From assembly GCF_028473145.1 (NCBI RefSeq), contig NZ_CP092370.1, positions 868,001-932,000 of the forward strand: DNA of 64,000 nucleotides, given 5' to 3'. The translations under genes and the position numbers were made by a program. This DNA comes from Flavobacterium sp. CBA20B-1 (GTDB lineage: Bacteria > Bacteroidota > Bacteroidia > Flavobacteriales > Flavobacteriaceae). The notes under the pieces are model-generated. The model was not told the DNA's origin. It made no database searches and was given only the letters and a program-made list of their open reading frames with translations. Shown here piece after piece: positions 32,866-41,629 of the stretch. The first letter of the stretch is position 1. The number at the start of each line of letters is the position of its first letter.

Positions 32866-33294
32866 TTAATTTATTGGATAGCCTTTATCAATCCAATCTA
32901 CTTTTATGTTTTTAGGAATATTTAAAAGTTTTGTGTTTTTATATCCCATAGCAATTAAGCTTTTAAATGCAGGACGAATGTTGGGACATTTTTCAAATGG
33001 GCAACAACCGCAATACAAAACCACTTCTTTGTCTTTAGAAACTTTTTTAAGATATTTTTGCAGTTTTTCTTGATTGCCTTTGTTTTGAATCGGTCCCAAA
33101 TTGAACGAATTTTTAATCACCGCATCAGGACCAATATTAATTAAAATAGTTTGATCCATTTTGTTTTGAGTGATTCTTGTTGACAAAACTTTGGTGCTTA
33201 AAAGTTGCTGCGGCGTCCATGGGTCTGTAAAACTTTGGGCATTCATTCCAAACATCCCTAAAAAACAAATAAGTAATAAAATATACTTTCTCAT
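32866..33294 (-). CDS. secreted rhodanese-like protein
   Basis: Start at 33294 (MRKYILLLICFLGMFGMNAQ), giving a standard signal peptide; MFM at 33300 is the alternative. About 140 residues. The mature part begins FTDPWTPQQLL and has a rhodanese-like core ending VVLYCGCCPFEKCPNIRPAF, where the active-site loop carries four cysteines instead of one. The protein is periplasmic or secreted, so it may be a thiol/metal binder rather than a sulfurtransferase. It lies downstream of rho in the same direction. Confidence 0.75.
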   Translation of the reverse strand: MRKYILLLICFLGMFGMNAQSFTDPWTPQQLLSTKVLSTRITQNKMDQTILINIGPDAVIKNSFNLGPIQNKGNQEKLQKYLKKVSKDKEVVLYCGCCPFEKCPNIRPAFKSLIAMGYKNTKLLNIPKNIKVDWIDKGYPIN

Positions 33295-33311
33295 AAACAA
33301 TCCATTAAAAA

Positions 33312-34976
33312 TTAGTCGCGCATGCTGTCAAAAAATTCATCGTTTGATTTGGTATTTTTGATGCGGTCGTGAATAAACGTAATTGCCTCTACCGGGTTCA
33401 TATCCGCGAGAATATTACGCAAAACAACCATTTTACTGTTGGTGTATCGATCTTGTAATAAATCATCTCGACGAGTTGATGAAGACGTTAAATCAACTGC
33501 TGGGAAAATGCGTTTGTTTGCAATTTTACGGTCTAATTGTAATTCCATATTACCTGTTCCCTTAAATTCTTCAAAAATCACATCGTCCATTTTAGAACCT
33601 GTATCGGTTAAAGCAGTTGCAATTATGGTTAATGACCCACCATTTTCTATATTTCGTGCCGCTCCAAAAAAGCGCTTTGGTTTTTGCAAAGCATTGGCAT
33701 CAACACCACCCGATAACACTCTTCCCGAGGCTGGTTGAACGGTATTGTACGCGCGTGCCAAGCGGGTGATTGAATCAAGTAAAATCACTACATCGTGTCC
33801 ACATTCTACCAATCGTTTTGCTTTTTCTAACACCATATCAGCTAATTCTACATGGTAGCGCGCTTCTTCGTCAAAGGTAGAAGCTACAACTTCTGCACGA
33901 ACATTTCGCTGCATATCGGTTACCTCTTCAGGGCGTTCATCGATCAATAAAACAATTTGATAGACTTCTGGATGGTTATCTGCAATGGCATTGGCTATTT
34001 CTTTTAGCATCATTGTTTTACCCGTTTTGGGCTGAGCTACAATCATACCGCGTTGCCCTTTACCTATTGGTGCAAATAAATCAATAATGCGGGTAGATAA
34101 TTTGGAGTTATTCCCTGATAGATTGAATTTTTCTTTAGGAAAAAGGGGCGTTAAATGTTCAAAAGAAGGACGATCGCGAACCTCATCTGGCTCATGACCA
34201 TTGATTTTTGTAATACGAACCAACGGAAAATGCTGTTCATTGCCTTTGGGCGGACGCACAATTCCTTTTATAGTGTCGCCTTTTTTTAAGCCAAACAAAC
34301 GAATTTGTGATTGTGAAATATAAATATCGTCTGGTGACTTGCGGTAATTATAGTCCGATGATCGCAAATAACCATGCGAACCACCGTCTTTTGGAACTTC
34401 AAGAACACCTTCGCATTCAATAATTCCTTCAAATTCATAATCAGGGTCGCGGTAATTTTGCTTTTTCTGATTCTGGTTTTGATTTTTATTTCGGTTTTGG
34501 GTGTTATTCTGTTTTTCGTTTTCGGGTGCTTCTGGTTGCACATTTTCTTTTGCAGAATCTTGAGTAGTTATTGATGAAGGCTGTTGCTCTTGCTTTTCAT
34601 TGGTTGATACTGCTTTTTTGCGCTGCTTTTGATTTTTATGCTGATTGTTTTGTTGCGGAATATCGCTTGTATTTTCAACTGCTTCCTCATCATTTTTTTT
34701 AGACGAATTGTGTGTCTTCTGAGTAGTTGATTCCGTTGCAGCATCGTCTGCAGTTGTATGTATTCTTTTTCGTTTTTCTTTTTTTGAATGAGCTGCCTGT
34801 TCTGGCATACTTGCATTTTCAGTAGCAGGCTTTTCTTGCTGAAAAGTTTCTTGCATTTTTAAAATAGCATCAATCAATTCGTCTTTTTTAAGAGTGGTCT
34901 TAGCGATACCAATTGTTTTTGCTATTTCTTTTATTTCGGGTAATTTCATACCCTTTAACACGTTTTTGTCAAACAT
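33312..34976 (-). CDS. rho: transcription termination factor Rho
   Basis: 554 residues against about 420 in E. coli. Residues 1-45 are the Rho N-terminal helical domain ([20 protein letters not shown]). Residues ~50-175 are a low-complexity insert rich in Asn, Gln, Lys and Glu, predicted disordered. An RNA-binding cold-shock domain follows ([24 protein letters not shown]). The hexamer ATPase has [16 protein letters not shown] (Walker A), [16 protein letters not shown] (Walker B) and the R-loop region [20 protein letters not shown]. It ends mRNA synthesis at unstructured sites. Such inserts are known in Bacteroidota Rho. Confidence 0.97.
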   Translation of the reverse strand: MFDKNVLKGMKLPEIKEIAKTIGIAKTTLKKDELIDAILKMQETFQQEKPATENASMPEQAAHSKKEKRKRIHTTADDAATESTTQKTHNSSKKNDEEAVENTSDIPQQNNQHKNQKQRKKAVSTNEKQEQQPSSITTQDSAKENVQPEAPENEKQNNTQNRNKNQNQNQKKQNYRDPDYEFEGIIECEGVLEVPKDGGSHGYLRSSDYNYRKSPDDIYISQSQIRLFGLKKGDTIKGIVRPPKGNEQHFPLVRITKINGHEPDEVRDRPSFEHLTPLFPKEKFNLSGNNSKLSTRIIDLFAPIGKGQRGMIVAQPKTGKTMMLKEIANAIADNHPEVYQIVLLIDERPEEVTDMQRNVRAEVVASTFDEEARYHVELADMVLEKAKRLVECGHDVVILLDSITRLARAYNTVQPASGRVLSGGVDANALQKPKRFFGAARNIENGGSLTIIATALTDTGSKMDDVIFEEFKGTGNMELQLDRKIANKRIFPAVDLTSSSTRRDDLLQDRYTNSKMVVLRNILADMNPVEAITFIHDRIKNTKSNDEFFDSMRD

Positions 34977-35141
34977 AAATTATGACGTTGAATTGATATT
35001 AATTTTTTGTGGTATTGTGCTTAAAAGAAAGTTTTTCTAATAAGTTTTATAGAAAGGTCGAACAATGAAGAAGTTACGATTTTCTTATGCAATATTACAA
35101 TATTTTTTTTAATATGAACTATTTTTAAAGAAATTTAGTGT

Positions 35142-35149
35142 TACTTTTG
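35142..35149 (+). promoter_or_regulatory. -7 box before the DUF4293 gene
   Basis: TACTTTTG matches TAnnTTTG and lies 18 bp before the ATG at 35168. Confidence 0.5.
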
Positions 35150-35167
35150 TAAACAAATCAATAAATA

Positions 35168-35578
35168 ATGATTCAAAGAATACAAACTATCTATTTAGCG
35201 TTGGCTTTTATTGTTTCGGGTGTTTTATCTTTGGTTTTTCCGTTGTGGAAAGATTTTAAGGGAATGGACTATTTTGTGGGGCAAAACACGTGGTACACCT
35301 TATTGTTTGGTTTAGCTGCGGCATTGAGTATTATTTCGATTTTCTCGTATAAAAAAAGACAAACTCAATTTGTGTATAACAGATTGAACATGATATTGAA
35401 CTTTATATTACTAGGATTATTTGTGTATCAATCGCTAAATTTATCTGGAGAAACTTTGGTTTCTGAGAAGGGTATTGGGATGTTTCTTCCTATTATTTCT
35501 ATCATTTTGTTGGTATTAGCCAATAAAGCCATTAAGAAGGACGAAGATCTTGTAAAATCTGCCGATCGTATACGATAA
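35168..35578 (+). CDS. DUF4293 four-helix membrane protein
   Basis: 136 residues opening MIQRIQTIYLALAFIVSGVL, the usual start of DUF4293. Four hydrophobic segments and a short charged C-terminus are seen. The family is found widely in Bacteroidota and is often divergent from rho, as here; function unknown. It is a single gene with its own promoter and terminator. Confidence 0.88.
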   Translation: MIQRIQTIYLALAFIVSGVLSLVFPLWKDFKGMDYFVGQNTWYTLLFGLAAALSIISIFSYKKRQTQFVYNRLNMILNFILLGLFVYQSLNLSGETLVSEKGIGMFLPIISIILLVLANKAIKKDEDLVKSADRIR

Positions 35579-35606
35579 ACCTTTCATCTTAGTTTATTAG
35601 TGCGTT

Positions 35607-35635
35607 AAAAATCCGACCAGTGGTCGGATTTTTTA
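35607..35635 (+). terminator. rho-independent terminator
   Basis: AAAAATCCGACC pairs with GGTCGGATTTTT around a three-base loop. Confidence 0.9.
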
Positions 35636-35801
35636 GTTTATTAAATATTTATATTTACTAAAGGCGGATTCAAACCATAAATACGACTTATCCTTTGTTA
35701 ATGATTAACAATAGTCATCCCAATAACAAATTAATTTAATGTTTTCTCTATGTGTAATTTTACTTTTCGGAATAGAAATATTGATTTGATGCTATACAGT
35801 T

Positions 35802-35966
35802 TCATTTTGATTGAACTTTTGGATTAAGGATAGGATAATCATTATTGCTATATATTTTTGTCAATAGTTGAATATTAATAGATATTAGATCTTGGTCAAC
35901 TACAGGAGTAAGGTATTTCTCTGAAATAAAATCGCCAAAACAAATAGGGCACAACTCTATATTGTG
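35802..35966 (-). pseudogene. possible C-terminal fragment of a lost gene
   Basis: The minus-strand frame reads HNIELCPICFGDFISEKYLT, then PVVDQDLISINIQLLTKIYS and on to a TGA at 35802-35804. It contains a Cys-x2-Cys pair and normal composition, but an in-frame stop lies immediately upstream and no start exists. It sits in a 440-bp spacer (35636-36045) with no other content. It may be a gene remnant; chance cannot be excluded. Confidence 0.25.
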
Positions 35967-36045
35967 TCAATTTTATCACTTAAAAGCCATTTTTAACGAT
36001 CTGTAAATCAAGAAATAACAAAAAAAGAACTTTTACATAAGAAAA

Positions 36046-36066
36046 CTGTCTCAAATTGTGAGACAG
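36046..36066 (-). terminator. terminator of the lipocalin gene
   Basis: CTGTCTCA pairs with TGAGACAG around five bases. On the minus strand it is followed by GTTTTCTT, and it lies 12 bp after the lipocalin stop. Confidence 0.75.
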
Positions 36067-36077
36067 CTTCTTCTTGC

Positions 36078-36614
36078 TTAATCATGTTCCGGCCAAACTA
36101 ATTTATCGGTGCTGTATCCAAAACTTTGCGCTTTTAAAACAAAATATTGCCTAATAACATCTGGAATTGTTTTTTCGCGAGACAAAATCCACATATAATC
36201 GGTATTGCGTCCAAAAACCAACGCATACTGATAATCGTTTGTAATTTCAACCACGTTGTATTCATCATAGAATGGTCCCCAGAATGATACTTTTAAAGCA
36301 CCTGTGTTCTTTTTAGCAGGTTTTGCTTTTCCTTCAGCAACTTCCCATTCTTCTTTTATGTAATTCCACCCTTGGTTTACCACTTTGATAGAATTATCTT
36401 TGTTTAAGCTGTAATGCGCAGTGGTATTGTTCAAGTTTTTTTCATGACGAAAATCTAACCGGGCAATTTCGTACCATCTACCCAAATATCGTTTCAAGTC
36501 AAACGGGGTCACCACCGTAATATCACTTTTTTTCTTTTTATTTTTGAGCGCCAAATAAGCAATAGATCCAATGCCTAATGCACCTGCTGTTAATAAAATT
36601 TTCTTTTTTTGCAT
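36078..36614 (-). CDS. blc: bacterial lipocalin (Blc family)
   Basis: The start is ATG 36614 (MQKKKILLTAGALGIGSIAY); longer in-frame starts would cross the divergent DUF202 promoter. 178 residues: a short N-terminal hydrophobic anchor without lipobox cysteine, a basic KNKKKKSD spacer, then a full lipocalin domain (FDLKRYLGRWYEIARLDFRH, NNTTAHYSL, WEVAEGKAKP, YALVFGRNTDYMWILSREK). Blc-type lipocalins bind lysophospholipids or fatty acids at membranes. It is divergent from the next gene. Confidence 0.92.
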   Translation of the reverse strand: MQKKKILLTAGALGIGSIAYLALKNKKKKSDITVVTPFDLKRYLGRWYEIARLDFRHEKNLNNTTAHYSLNKDNSIKVVNQGWNYIKEEWEVAEGKAKPAKKNTGALKVSFWGPFYDEYNVVEITNDYQYALVFGRNTDYMWILSREKTIPDVIRQYFVLKAQSFGYSTDKLVWPEHD

Positions 36615-36710
36615 AATTTTTTCTTTTAAAAGTACAAATATAAAACGCCAAATCAAAATGTTGTTTTGAAATTGAGCTGATAGGTTGCGGCTTTTTTCTT
36701 CAAAAAAACA

Positions 36711-36718
36711 TAAATTTG
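36711..36718 (+). promoter_or_regulatory. -7 box before the DUF202 gene
   Basis: TAAATTTG matches TAnnTTTG and lies 15 bp before the ATG at 36733. Confidence 0.55.
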
Positions 36719-36732
36719 TACAAAATCGAACC

Positions 36733-37023
36733 ATGAAAAAAGATTTAATTTTACGAGAAAAATTAGCCATTAAACGCACGCATTTAGCCAATCAAACCAC
36801 ATTACTTGCTTTTCTGCGAACCGCAATGTATTTCTTTGTAGCAGGCTTATCAATCAATGAATTTTTAATTTTTGATAAAAATCATTTAGTTGCAATGGGT
36901 ATGTATGTATTTTCGTTGCTCATACTTTTTTATGGAGGAATTAGTTTTGTGAAACAACGCAAATGGATTTCGGAGCATGAAATGCACATTGGCGATTATA
37001 AATTAGCATACGAAAAAGAGTAA
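36733..37023 (+). CDS. DUF202-family membrane protein
   Basis: The ATG at 36733 (MKKDLILREKLAIKRTHLAN) is chosen because the upstream in-frame start at 36685 precedes the promoter box. 96 residues: the conserved amphipathic start REKLAIKRTHLANQTTLLAFLRTA, then two hydrophobic helices and a short charged tail. DUF202 proteins are small inner-membrane proteins of unknown function. It lies 3 bp upstream of the FKBP gene, so the two are coupled. Confidence 0.88.
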   Translation: MKKDLILREKLAIKRTHLANQTTLLAFLRTAMYFFVAGLSINEFLIFDKNHLVAMGMYVFSLLILFYGGISFVKQRKWISEHEMHIGDYKLAYEKE

Positions 37024-37026
37024 ATT

Positions 37027-37467
37027 ATGAGTGTAGCAGCATTATTATTAAAGCGTAAACAAGAATTAGCAGAAAAAAATAAACGCGAAGGCAATGTTTA
37101 TCGAGAAACTTTTAGCCAGCAAGAAGGAGTAATCGCGCTTCCAAGTGGTGTTTTATACCGAATAACAGAAGAAGGAACGGGAATTTACCCCACTCTTGAA
37201 AGCAAAGTGCGTTGCCATTACCACGGAACCAATGTGTATGGCGAAGTATTTGACAGTTCCGTTGAAAGAGGAAAACCCGCCGATTTTCAAATTAATAAAT
37301 TAATAAAAGGTTGGCAGGAAGTAATGCCTTTACTGAAAGTAGGTTCTAAAGCTGAAATAGTAATCCCGGCCGAAAGTGCATACGGCGAAGAACAAATTTC
37401 AAAAGAAATAGGACCAAATAGTACGCTGGTTTTTCAAGTAGAATTAATCGATATTTTAATTTTATAA
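37027..37467 (+). CDS. FKBP-type peptidyl-prolyl isomerase
   Basis: 146 residues. A charged N-terminal helix (about residues 8-40) leads into an FKBP domain: VRCHYHGTNVYGEVFDSSVE, INKLIKGWQEVMPLLKVGSK, AEIVIPAESAYGEEQ, and PNSTLVFQVELIDI. There is no signal peptide, so it is probably cytoplasmic. It catalyses cis-trans isomerisation of proline bonds or acts as a chaperone. It is coupled to the DUF202 gene. Confidence 0.94.
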   Translation: MSVAALLLKRKQELAEKNKREGNVYRETFSQQEGVIALPSGVLYRITEEGTGIYPTLESKVRCHYHGTNVYGEVFDSSVERGKPADFQINKLIKGWQEVMPLLKVGSKAEIVIPAESAYGEEQISKEIGPNSTLVFQVELIDILIL

Positions 37468-37580
37468 AAATAAATGAGTTATAAAAAATCTATTAGTAAG
37501 TGCATTTTCAAATGCCTAAATTAATTTATAGCTTAGCTTCCTAAGGTTATCTTAAAAAACTAAGATAAGATTCATTTAAA

Positions 37581-37615
37581 GCAAAAAAAGCAACCCTTTT
37601 TGAAGAGTTGCTTTT
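37581..37615 (-). terminator. terminator of the tRNA-Arg pair
   Basis: Read on the minus strand, AAAAGCAACTCTT pairs with AAGGGTTGCTTTT and is followed by a T-run. It starts two bases after the tRNA end. Confidence 0.85.
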
Positions 37616-37616
37616 G

Positions 37617-37690
37617 TGACGATGGCAGGATTCAAACCTGCAACCTTCTGAGCCGTAATCAGATGCGCTATTCAGTTGCGCCACATCGCC
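37617..37690 (-). tRNA. tRNA-Arg(ACG), distal copy
   Basis: 74 nt. Anticodon loop TTACGGC (ACG) is closed by TCTGA/TCAGA. The acceptor GGCGATG pairs with CATCGTC, including a G-T pair. CCA is not encoded. Confidence 0.96.
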
Positions 37691-37714
37691 ATGATGCTTT
37701 AATTATTTTTTTTG

Positions 37715-37788
37715 TGACGATGGCAGGATTCAAACCTGCAACCTTCTGAGCCGTAATCAGATGCGCTATTCAGTTGCGCCACATCGCC
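37715..37788 (-). tRNA. tRNA-Arg(ACG), proximal copy
   Basis: Identical to the copy at 37617 and only 24 bp upstream of it, on the same transcript. Confidence 0.96.
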
Positions 37789-37809
37789 TTGTTCTGTTTT
37801 TGAACGGTG

Positions 37810-37842
37810 CAAATATAGGGCGTTTTTAATACACAAACCAAA
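37810..37842 (-). promoter_or_regulatory. promoter of the tRNA-Arg pair
   Basis: On the minus strand TTTG (complement of 37839-37842) and TATATTTG (complement of 37810-37817) are 21 bp apart, a very good Bacteroidota promoter. Confidence 0.75.
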
Positions 37843-37985
37843 AATTTTACTCATTTTTTTGAATAAAAAACAAATGTGTTTTATAAGTTATTTATTTTTA
37901 ATAACTTGTGGTTATTAAAAATTGTGTTTACATTATTTTAATACTTAAAATATCTTTTATATATGATAAATAATAAGTCTTAATA

Positions 37986-38001
37986 TATCGGACGTTCAAC
38001 A
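37986..38001 (+). repeat. left copy of a 16-bp direct repeat flanking the RCC1 gene
   Basis: TATCGGACGTTCAACA. The right copy at 39522-39537 is identical except for one base. The copies bracket one complete gene. Confidence 0.7.
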
Positions 38002-38026
38002 TTAAAGCATTTAATAAAATCAACAA

Positions 38027-39382
38027 ATGGTAAATTTTTACAAAAAAATCGGAAAAGCAACAGTAATTGTTGTATCATTATTTACAGGAACAACAATACA
38101 GGCACAAGGTAGCCTTTGGGCTTGGGGTTATGGAGACAACGGACAATTGGGTACAGGAAATACTACTAACCAAAACAGCCCCGTGCAGGTAGGTACAGCT
38201 ACCAACTGGTCGCAGGTAAGTTCAGGGAATGCATATTCTCTTGCCTTGAAGTCAAACGGAACACTTTGGGCTTGGGGTATGGGAGTATTCGGGCAATTGG
38301 GTACAGGAAATAATACTAATGAACACTCTCCTGTGCAGATAGGTACAGACACCAACTGGGCAAAGATAAGTGCTGGACATATACATTCTCTTGCTATCAA
38401 ATCAAACGGTACGCTTTGGGCTTGGGGTTGGAACAGTTCTGGACAATTAGGTATAGGAAATACCACTGTCCAATACACCCCCGTGCAGATAGGTATAGCT
38501 AGCAACTGGTCGCAGATAAGTGCGGTAGGAAGTGATCATTCTCTTGCTCTTAAATCAAACGGTACGCTTTGGGCTTGGGGAAATAATAGTAACGGACAAT
38601 TAGGTACGGGAAATACTACTAATCAACTCTCTCCCGTGCAGATAGGCACAGCTACCAACTGGTCGCAGATAAGTGCAGGAGCGAACTATTCCCTTGCTAT
38701 TAAATCAAACGGTACGCTTTGGGCTTGGGGAAATAATAGTGACGGACAATTGGGTACTGGAAATACAACTGACCGAACCAGTCCCGTACAGATAGGTACA
38801 GCTACTTGGGTATCGATAAGTGCAGGAGCGAACCATTCCCTTGCTATTAAATCAGACGGAACACTTTGGGCTTGGGGACGTAATAGTGCCGCACAATTAG
38901 GTACAGGAAATTCCACACAACAAATCAGCCCCGTACAGGTAGGTACAGCTACCAACTGGTCGCAGGTGAGTGCAGGGGGGATACATTCTGTTGCTATTAA
39001 ATCAGACGGAACACTTTGGGCTTGGGGAATAGCCGACGGGACTTACCAATTCTCTCCTGTGCAGATAGGCACAGCTACCAACTGGGCAAAGATAAGTACA
39101 GGGTTTAATTTTAGTTTCGCGTTGGATAATACATCAGTAGGTATTGATAAAATAAATATACAAAACTTTGCTGTTTATCCAAATCCAGCTAACAGTATTC
39201 TGAATATTAATAGTAACATACAAGAAAATATAAAAATCACAATTGTTGATATAGCTGGTAAATCCCTTGTGGAACGAACCTTAAAAACAGGTAACAATAC
39301 CATTAATATAAGTAGTTTTGCCAATGGCGTTTATTTCATCAAAACCGAAGAAGGCGGTTCGGTGAAGTTTATTAAAGATTAA
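38027..39382 (+). CDS. RCC1-repeat protein, type IX secretion cargo
   Basis: 451 residues. It has a signal peptide ([19 protein letters not shown]) and seven RCC1-type repeats of about 52 residues, each containing LWAWG followed by QLGTGN-type text; the seventh repeat is irregular. The C-terminal ~75 residues are a type A sorting domain: [26 protein letters not shown], and [20 protein letters not shown]. It should form a seven-bladed propeller exported and anchored on the cell surface by the type IX system, of which PorT is encoded at 48575. Repeats four and five are nearly identical in DNA, so repeat number may vary. Confidence 0.92.
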   Translation: MVNFYKKIGKATVIVVSLFTGTTIQAQGSLWAWGYGDNGQLGTGNTTNQNSPVQVGTATNWSQVSSGNAYSLALKSNGTLWAWGMGVFGQLGTGNNTNEHSPVQIGTDTNWAKISAGHIHSLAIKSNGTLWAWGWNSSGQLGIGNTTVQYTPVQIGIASNWSQISAVGSDHSLALKSNGTLWAWGNNSNGQLGTGNTTNQLSPVQIGTATNWSQISAGANYSLAIKSNGTLWAWGNNSDGQLGTGNTTDRTSPVQIGTATWVSISAGANHSLAIKSDGTLWAWGRNSAAQLGTGNSTQQISPVQVGTATNWSQVSAGGIHSVAIKSDGTLWAWGIADGTYQFSPVQIGTATNWAKISTGFNFSFALDNTSVGIDKINIQNFAVYPNPANSILNINSNIQENIKITIVDIAGKSLVERTLKTGNNTINISSFANGVYFIKTEEGGSVKFIKD

Positions 39383-39410
39383 GTTCTTTTTTAAATTCGC
39401 AAAGTAAAAA

Positions 39411-39445
39411 AAACATTTCTGATTTTTTCAGAAGTGTTTTTTTGT
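39411..39445 (+). terminator. terminator of the RCC1 gene
   Basis: AAACATTTCTGA pairs with TCAGAAGTGTTT, with an A-run before and a T-run after. Confidence 0.88.
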
Positions 39446-39521
39446 TTTAAACCATTATCTTTACATCAACAATTAAACAATTAGCGAATAAACGATTAAA
39501 CAATTAAAATTAAGTCATAAT

Positions 39522-39537
39522 TATCGGACGTTCGACA
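39522..39537 (+). repeat. right copy of the 16-bp direct repeat
   Basis: TATCGGACGTTCGACA, matching 37986-38001 at 15 of 16 positions. Short AAACAATTA/AACGATTAA-type microrepeats lie just before it (39465-39510). Confidence 0.7.
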
Positions 39538-39574
39538 AATCAACGATTCAACAATAAAACAACTCTATAATTCA

Positions 39575-40060
39575 GTGTTTTCGTATTTGCAATTTTTATT
39601 AAAATCTACCAATCAGCATGGTGTTCATTCGCCTTTTGTTTACAATTACATTACTAAAGGTTTGTATGAGGTGAAAAAAGATGCCAACATATCCCATAAA
39701 ACCAATCAATGGCTATTGCAATCAATACAATACTTTAAACCAACAAAAATTTGTTTTTTTGATGAAGGTTTGTCAGTAGTGGCTTGCAAAGTAGATACTA
39801 TTAAAATTGTTGAATTAACCGAAGCAGATTTAATTTTAGATCGCTATGAAACTAAAAATCACGCACGCATACTTCAAACAATAGGAAACATGGACAATTC
39901 ACAACTTTTGTTGATTGCTTCGTACAAAAAATATCCAAAATCTTTCTTTGATGCATTACGACAAAACCCCGAGATTACTCTGGTTATCGATTTTTATTAC
40001 GGTTGCTTGGTTTCAAAACGAACCGAACAACCGAAACAAAATTTTTTTATTAGGTATTAA
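39575..40060 (+). CDS. degenerate class I methyltransferase-like protein
   Basis: 161 residues from GTG 39575. The N-terminus FLLKSTNQHGVHSPFVYNYI and the C-terminus VIDFYYGCLV...EQPKQNFFIRY are those of a flavobacterial SAM-methyltransferase family normally near 240-250 residues. The central SAM-binding part is collapsed: FKPTKICFFDEGLSVVACKV stands where a Gly-x-Gly loop should follow the first strand, and about 90 residues are missing. The frame is open, so it is either a minimal, catalytically dead relative or a decaying gene. The start codon is uncertain. Confidence 0.6.
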   Translation: MFSYLQFLLKSTNQHGVHSPFVYNYITKGLYEVKKDANISHKTNQWLLQSIQYFKPTKICFFDEGLSVVACKVDTIKIVELTEADLILDRYETKNHARILQTIGNMDNSQLLLIASYKKYPKSFFDALRQNPEITLVIDFYYGCLVSKRTEQPKQNFFIRY

Positions 40061-40482
40061 AAATAGGTTCGCTTCTCCATTCTAGCATCAATACTGTTAT
40101 CTCCGGGACCAGCAATCATTAAAAACACAAAACCTATTAAATATAAAAAGCTCATTTCTGCTTCACCAAATATTTGCCAACCGTGCACAGTTGTGGCTAC
40201 CAACATAGTTATTATAAGCGGAATCAATGCCCATCTGGTGTATAATCCAAAAATTAATAATATCGAACATAAAATTTCAGCAATAATTGCCAAAATTAAT
40301 GATACATGCGATCCCAAACCTAAAATACTTAGAAATTGGGTTTTTAGCGTTTCAAAGTGAACAATCTTAATCCAACCGTGATTACTAATCATTAATCCTC
40401 CTAAACAAAGGCGTAACAATAACAAACCAAAACTCAAAAGTTTAGGAGCTGTTTTTGTAGCACTAAATTTCATACTTTTCAT
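40057..40482 (-). CDS. DoxX-family membrane protein
   Basis: 141 residues with four membrane helices. DoxX text: LLLLRLCLGGLMISNHGWIK, LGLGSHVSLILAIIAEILCS, and ALIPLIITMLVATTVHGWQI. The family includes quinone-reducing and stress-linked membrane proteins, but the role here is unknown. Its 3' end overlaps the convergent methyltransferase-like gene by four bases. Start M1 or M4 cannot be separated. Confidence 0.88.
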   Translation of the reverse strand: MKSMKFSATKTAPKLLSFGLLLLRLCLGGLMISNHGWIKIVHFETLKTQFLSILGLGSHVSLILAIIAEILCSILLIFGLYTRWALIPLIITMLVATTVHGWQIFGEAEMSFLYLIGFVFLMIAGPGDNSIDARMEKRTYF

Positions 40483-40637
40483 GCAATTTTTATGTTTGCT
40501 GAAGTTGTTTTGCGCTTTTTTAAACCAGCAAATACTTCAACAAAATAGATTTCTAATTAAATAAATTACAATTTACTCAATTAAAGTTAAACGCACAACT
40601 TATTTTTTTAGTGTATCTTTACGCAAAAGAATTTTTT

Positions 40638-41210
40638 ATGAAAGTTTATACAAAAACTGGCGACAAAGGAACCACCGCTCTATTTGGAGGAACACGCGTA
40701 CCCAAATACCACATACGCATAGAAAGTTACGGAACGGTTGATGAATTAAACTCGTATATTGGGCTTATTCGCGACCAAGAAATGCAAACAATTTATAAAG
40801 AACAACTTATTCGCATTCAAGACCGCTTGTTTACGGTTGGTGCTATTTTGGCAACCGATCCTGAAAAAGCAATTTTAAAAAACGGAAAAGAACGACTGAA
40901 TATTCCAAAAATTTCAGAAGAAGATGTGGCTTTTTTAGAACAAGCAATAGACGAAATGGAAACCGAATTGCCACAAATGACGCACTTTGTATTACCCGGC
41001 GGTCATACAACCGTGTCATATTGTCATATTGCGCGTTGCGTTTGTAGAAGAGCAGAGCGTTTATCAACCCATTTGAATGACATGGAACCGACAGATGCAA
41101 TGGTTTTAAAATATTTAAACCGACTTTCTGACTATTTATTTGTATTGGCACGGAAGTTGACCTTTGACCTAAAAGCCGAAGAGGTGAAATGGATCCCCGA
41201 AAAAAATTAG
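40638..41210 (+). CDS. PduO-type ATP:cob(I)alamin adenosyltransferase
   Basis: The ATG at 40638 (MKVYTKTGDKGTTALFGGTR) gives the exact family start; an upstream in-frame ATG at 40611 adds nothing conserved. 190 residues, with the ATP loop TKTGDKGTTALFGG, VDELNSYIGLIRD, HFVLPGGHTTVSYCH, CRRAERLS and LNRLSDYLFVLARKL. It makes adenosylcobalamin, the cofactor of the MutAB mutase at 27990-32817. A TATCTTTA box about 25 bp before the ATG is a likely promoter. Confidence 0.95.
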   Translation: MKVYTKTGDKGTTALFGGTRVPKYHIRIESYGTVDELNSYIGLIRDQEMQTIYKEQLIRIQDRLFTVGAILATDPEKAILKNGKERLNIPKISEEDVAFLEQAIDEMETELPQMTHFVLPGGHTTVSYCHIARCVCRRAERLSTHLNDMEPTDAMVLKYLNRLSDYLFVLARKLTFDLKAEEVKWIPEKN

Positions 41211-41285
41211 GCGATTAAAAAACACAACGTTCTTTTATTTAGAAATATTTAATGAAAAAAGAATTGCTTTTTTCATTATAAAATT

Positions 41286-41293
41286 TATTTTTG
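41286..41293 (+). promoter_or_regulatory. -7 box before the DUF2795 gene
   Basis: TATTTTTG matches TAnnTTTG and lies 26 bp before the ATG at 41320. Confidence 0.5.
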
Positions 41294-41319
41294 CACAGAA
41301 TTACTAAAAATATACAAAG

Positions 41320-41541
41320 ATGTATTGGACATTAGAATTAGCATCGTATTTAAGTGATGCCCCATGGCCAGCTACGAAAGATGAGCTTATAGATTATGCT
41401 ATCAGAACTGGTGCGCCTTTAGAAGTTGTAGAAAACTTGCAGTCAATCGAAGACGAAGGTGAAATCTATGAGTCTATGGAAGAAATTTGGCCAGACTATC
41501 CTTCGGATGAAGATTATCTTTGGAACGAGGATGAATATTAG
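41320..41541 (+). CDS. DUF2795 small acidic protein
   Basis: 73 residues, MYWTLELASYLSDAPWPATK start with the characteristic DUF2795 region AIRTGAPLEVVENLQSIEDE and a very acidic tail (PSDEDYLWNEDEY). A conserved small protein in Bacteroidota, function unknown. It is a single-gene unit with its own promoter and terminator, directly upstream of secA. Confidence 0.9.
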   Translation: MYWTLELASYLSDAPWPATKDELIDYAIRTGAPLEVVENLQSIEDEGEIYESMEEIWPDYPSDEDYLWNEDEY

Positions 41542-41552
41542 AAATATATAGC

Positions 41553-41588
41553 AAAAAAAGGTCTCGGTAATTAGGAGACTTTTTTTGT
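41553..41588 (+). terminator. rho-independent terminator
   Basis: AAAAAAGGTCTC pairs imperfectly with GGAGACTTTTTT across an 8-base loop, followed by T residues. Confidence 0.7.
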
Positions 41589-41629
41589 TACTAAATAGCA
41601 CGGAATATTAATATTAAAACAACTTATTT

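Noticed and set aside
38128..38955. Long minus-strand frames and a CRISPR-like periodicity within the RCC1 gene
   Set aside because: The periodicity (about 156 bp) is that of the RCC1 protein repeats on the plus strand; the minus frames are their shadows and there are no short spacers.
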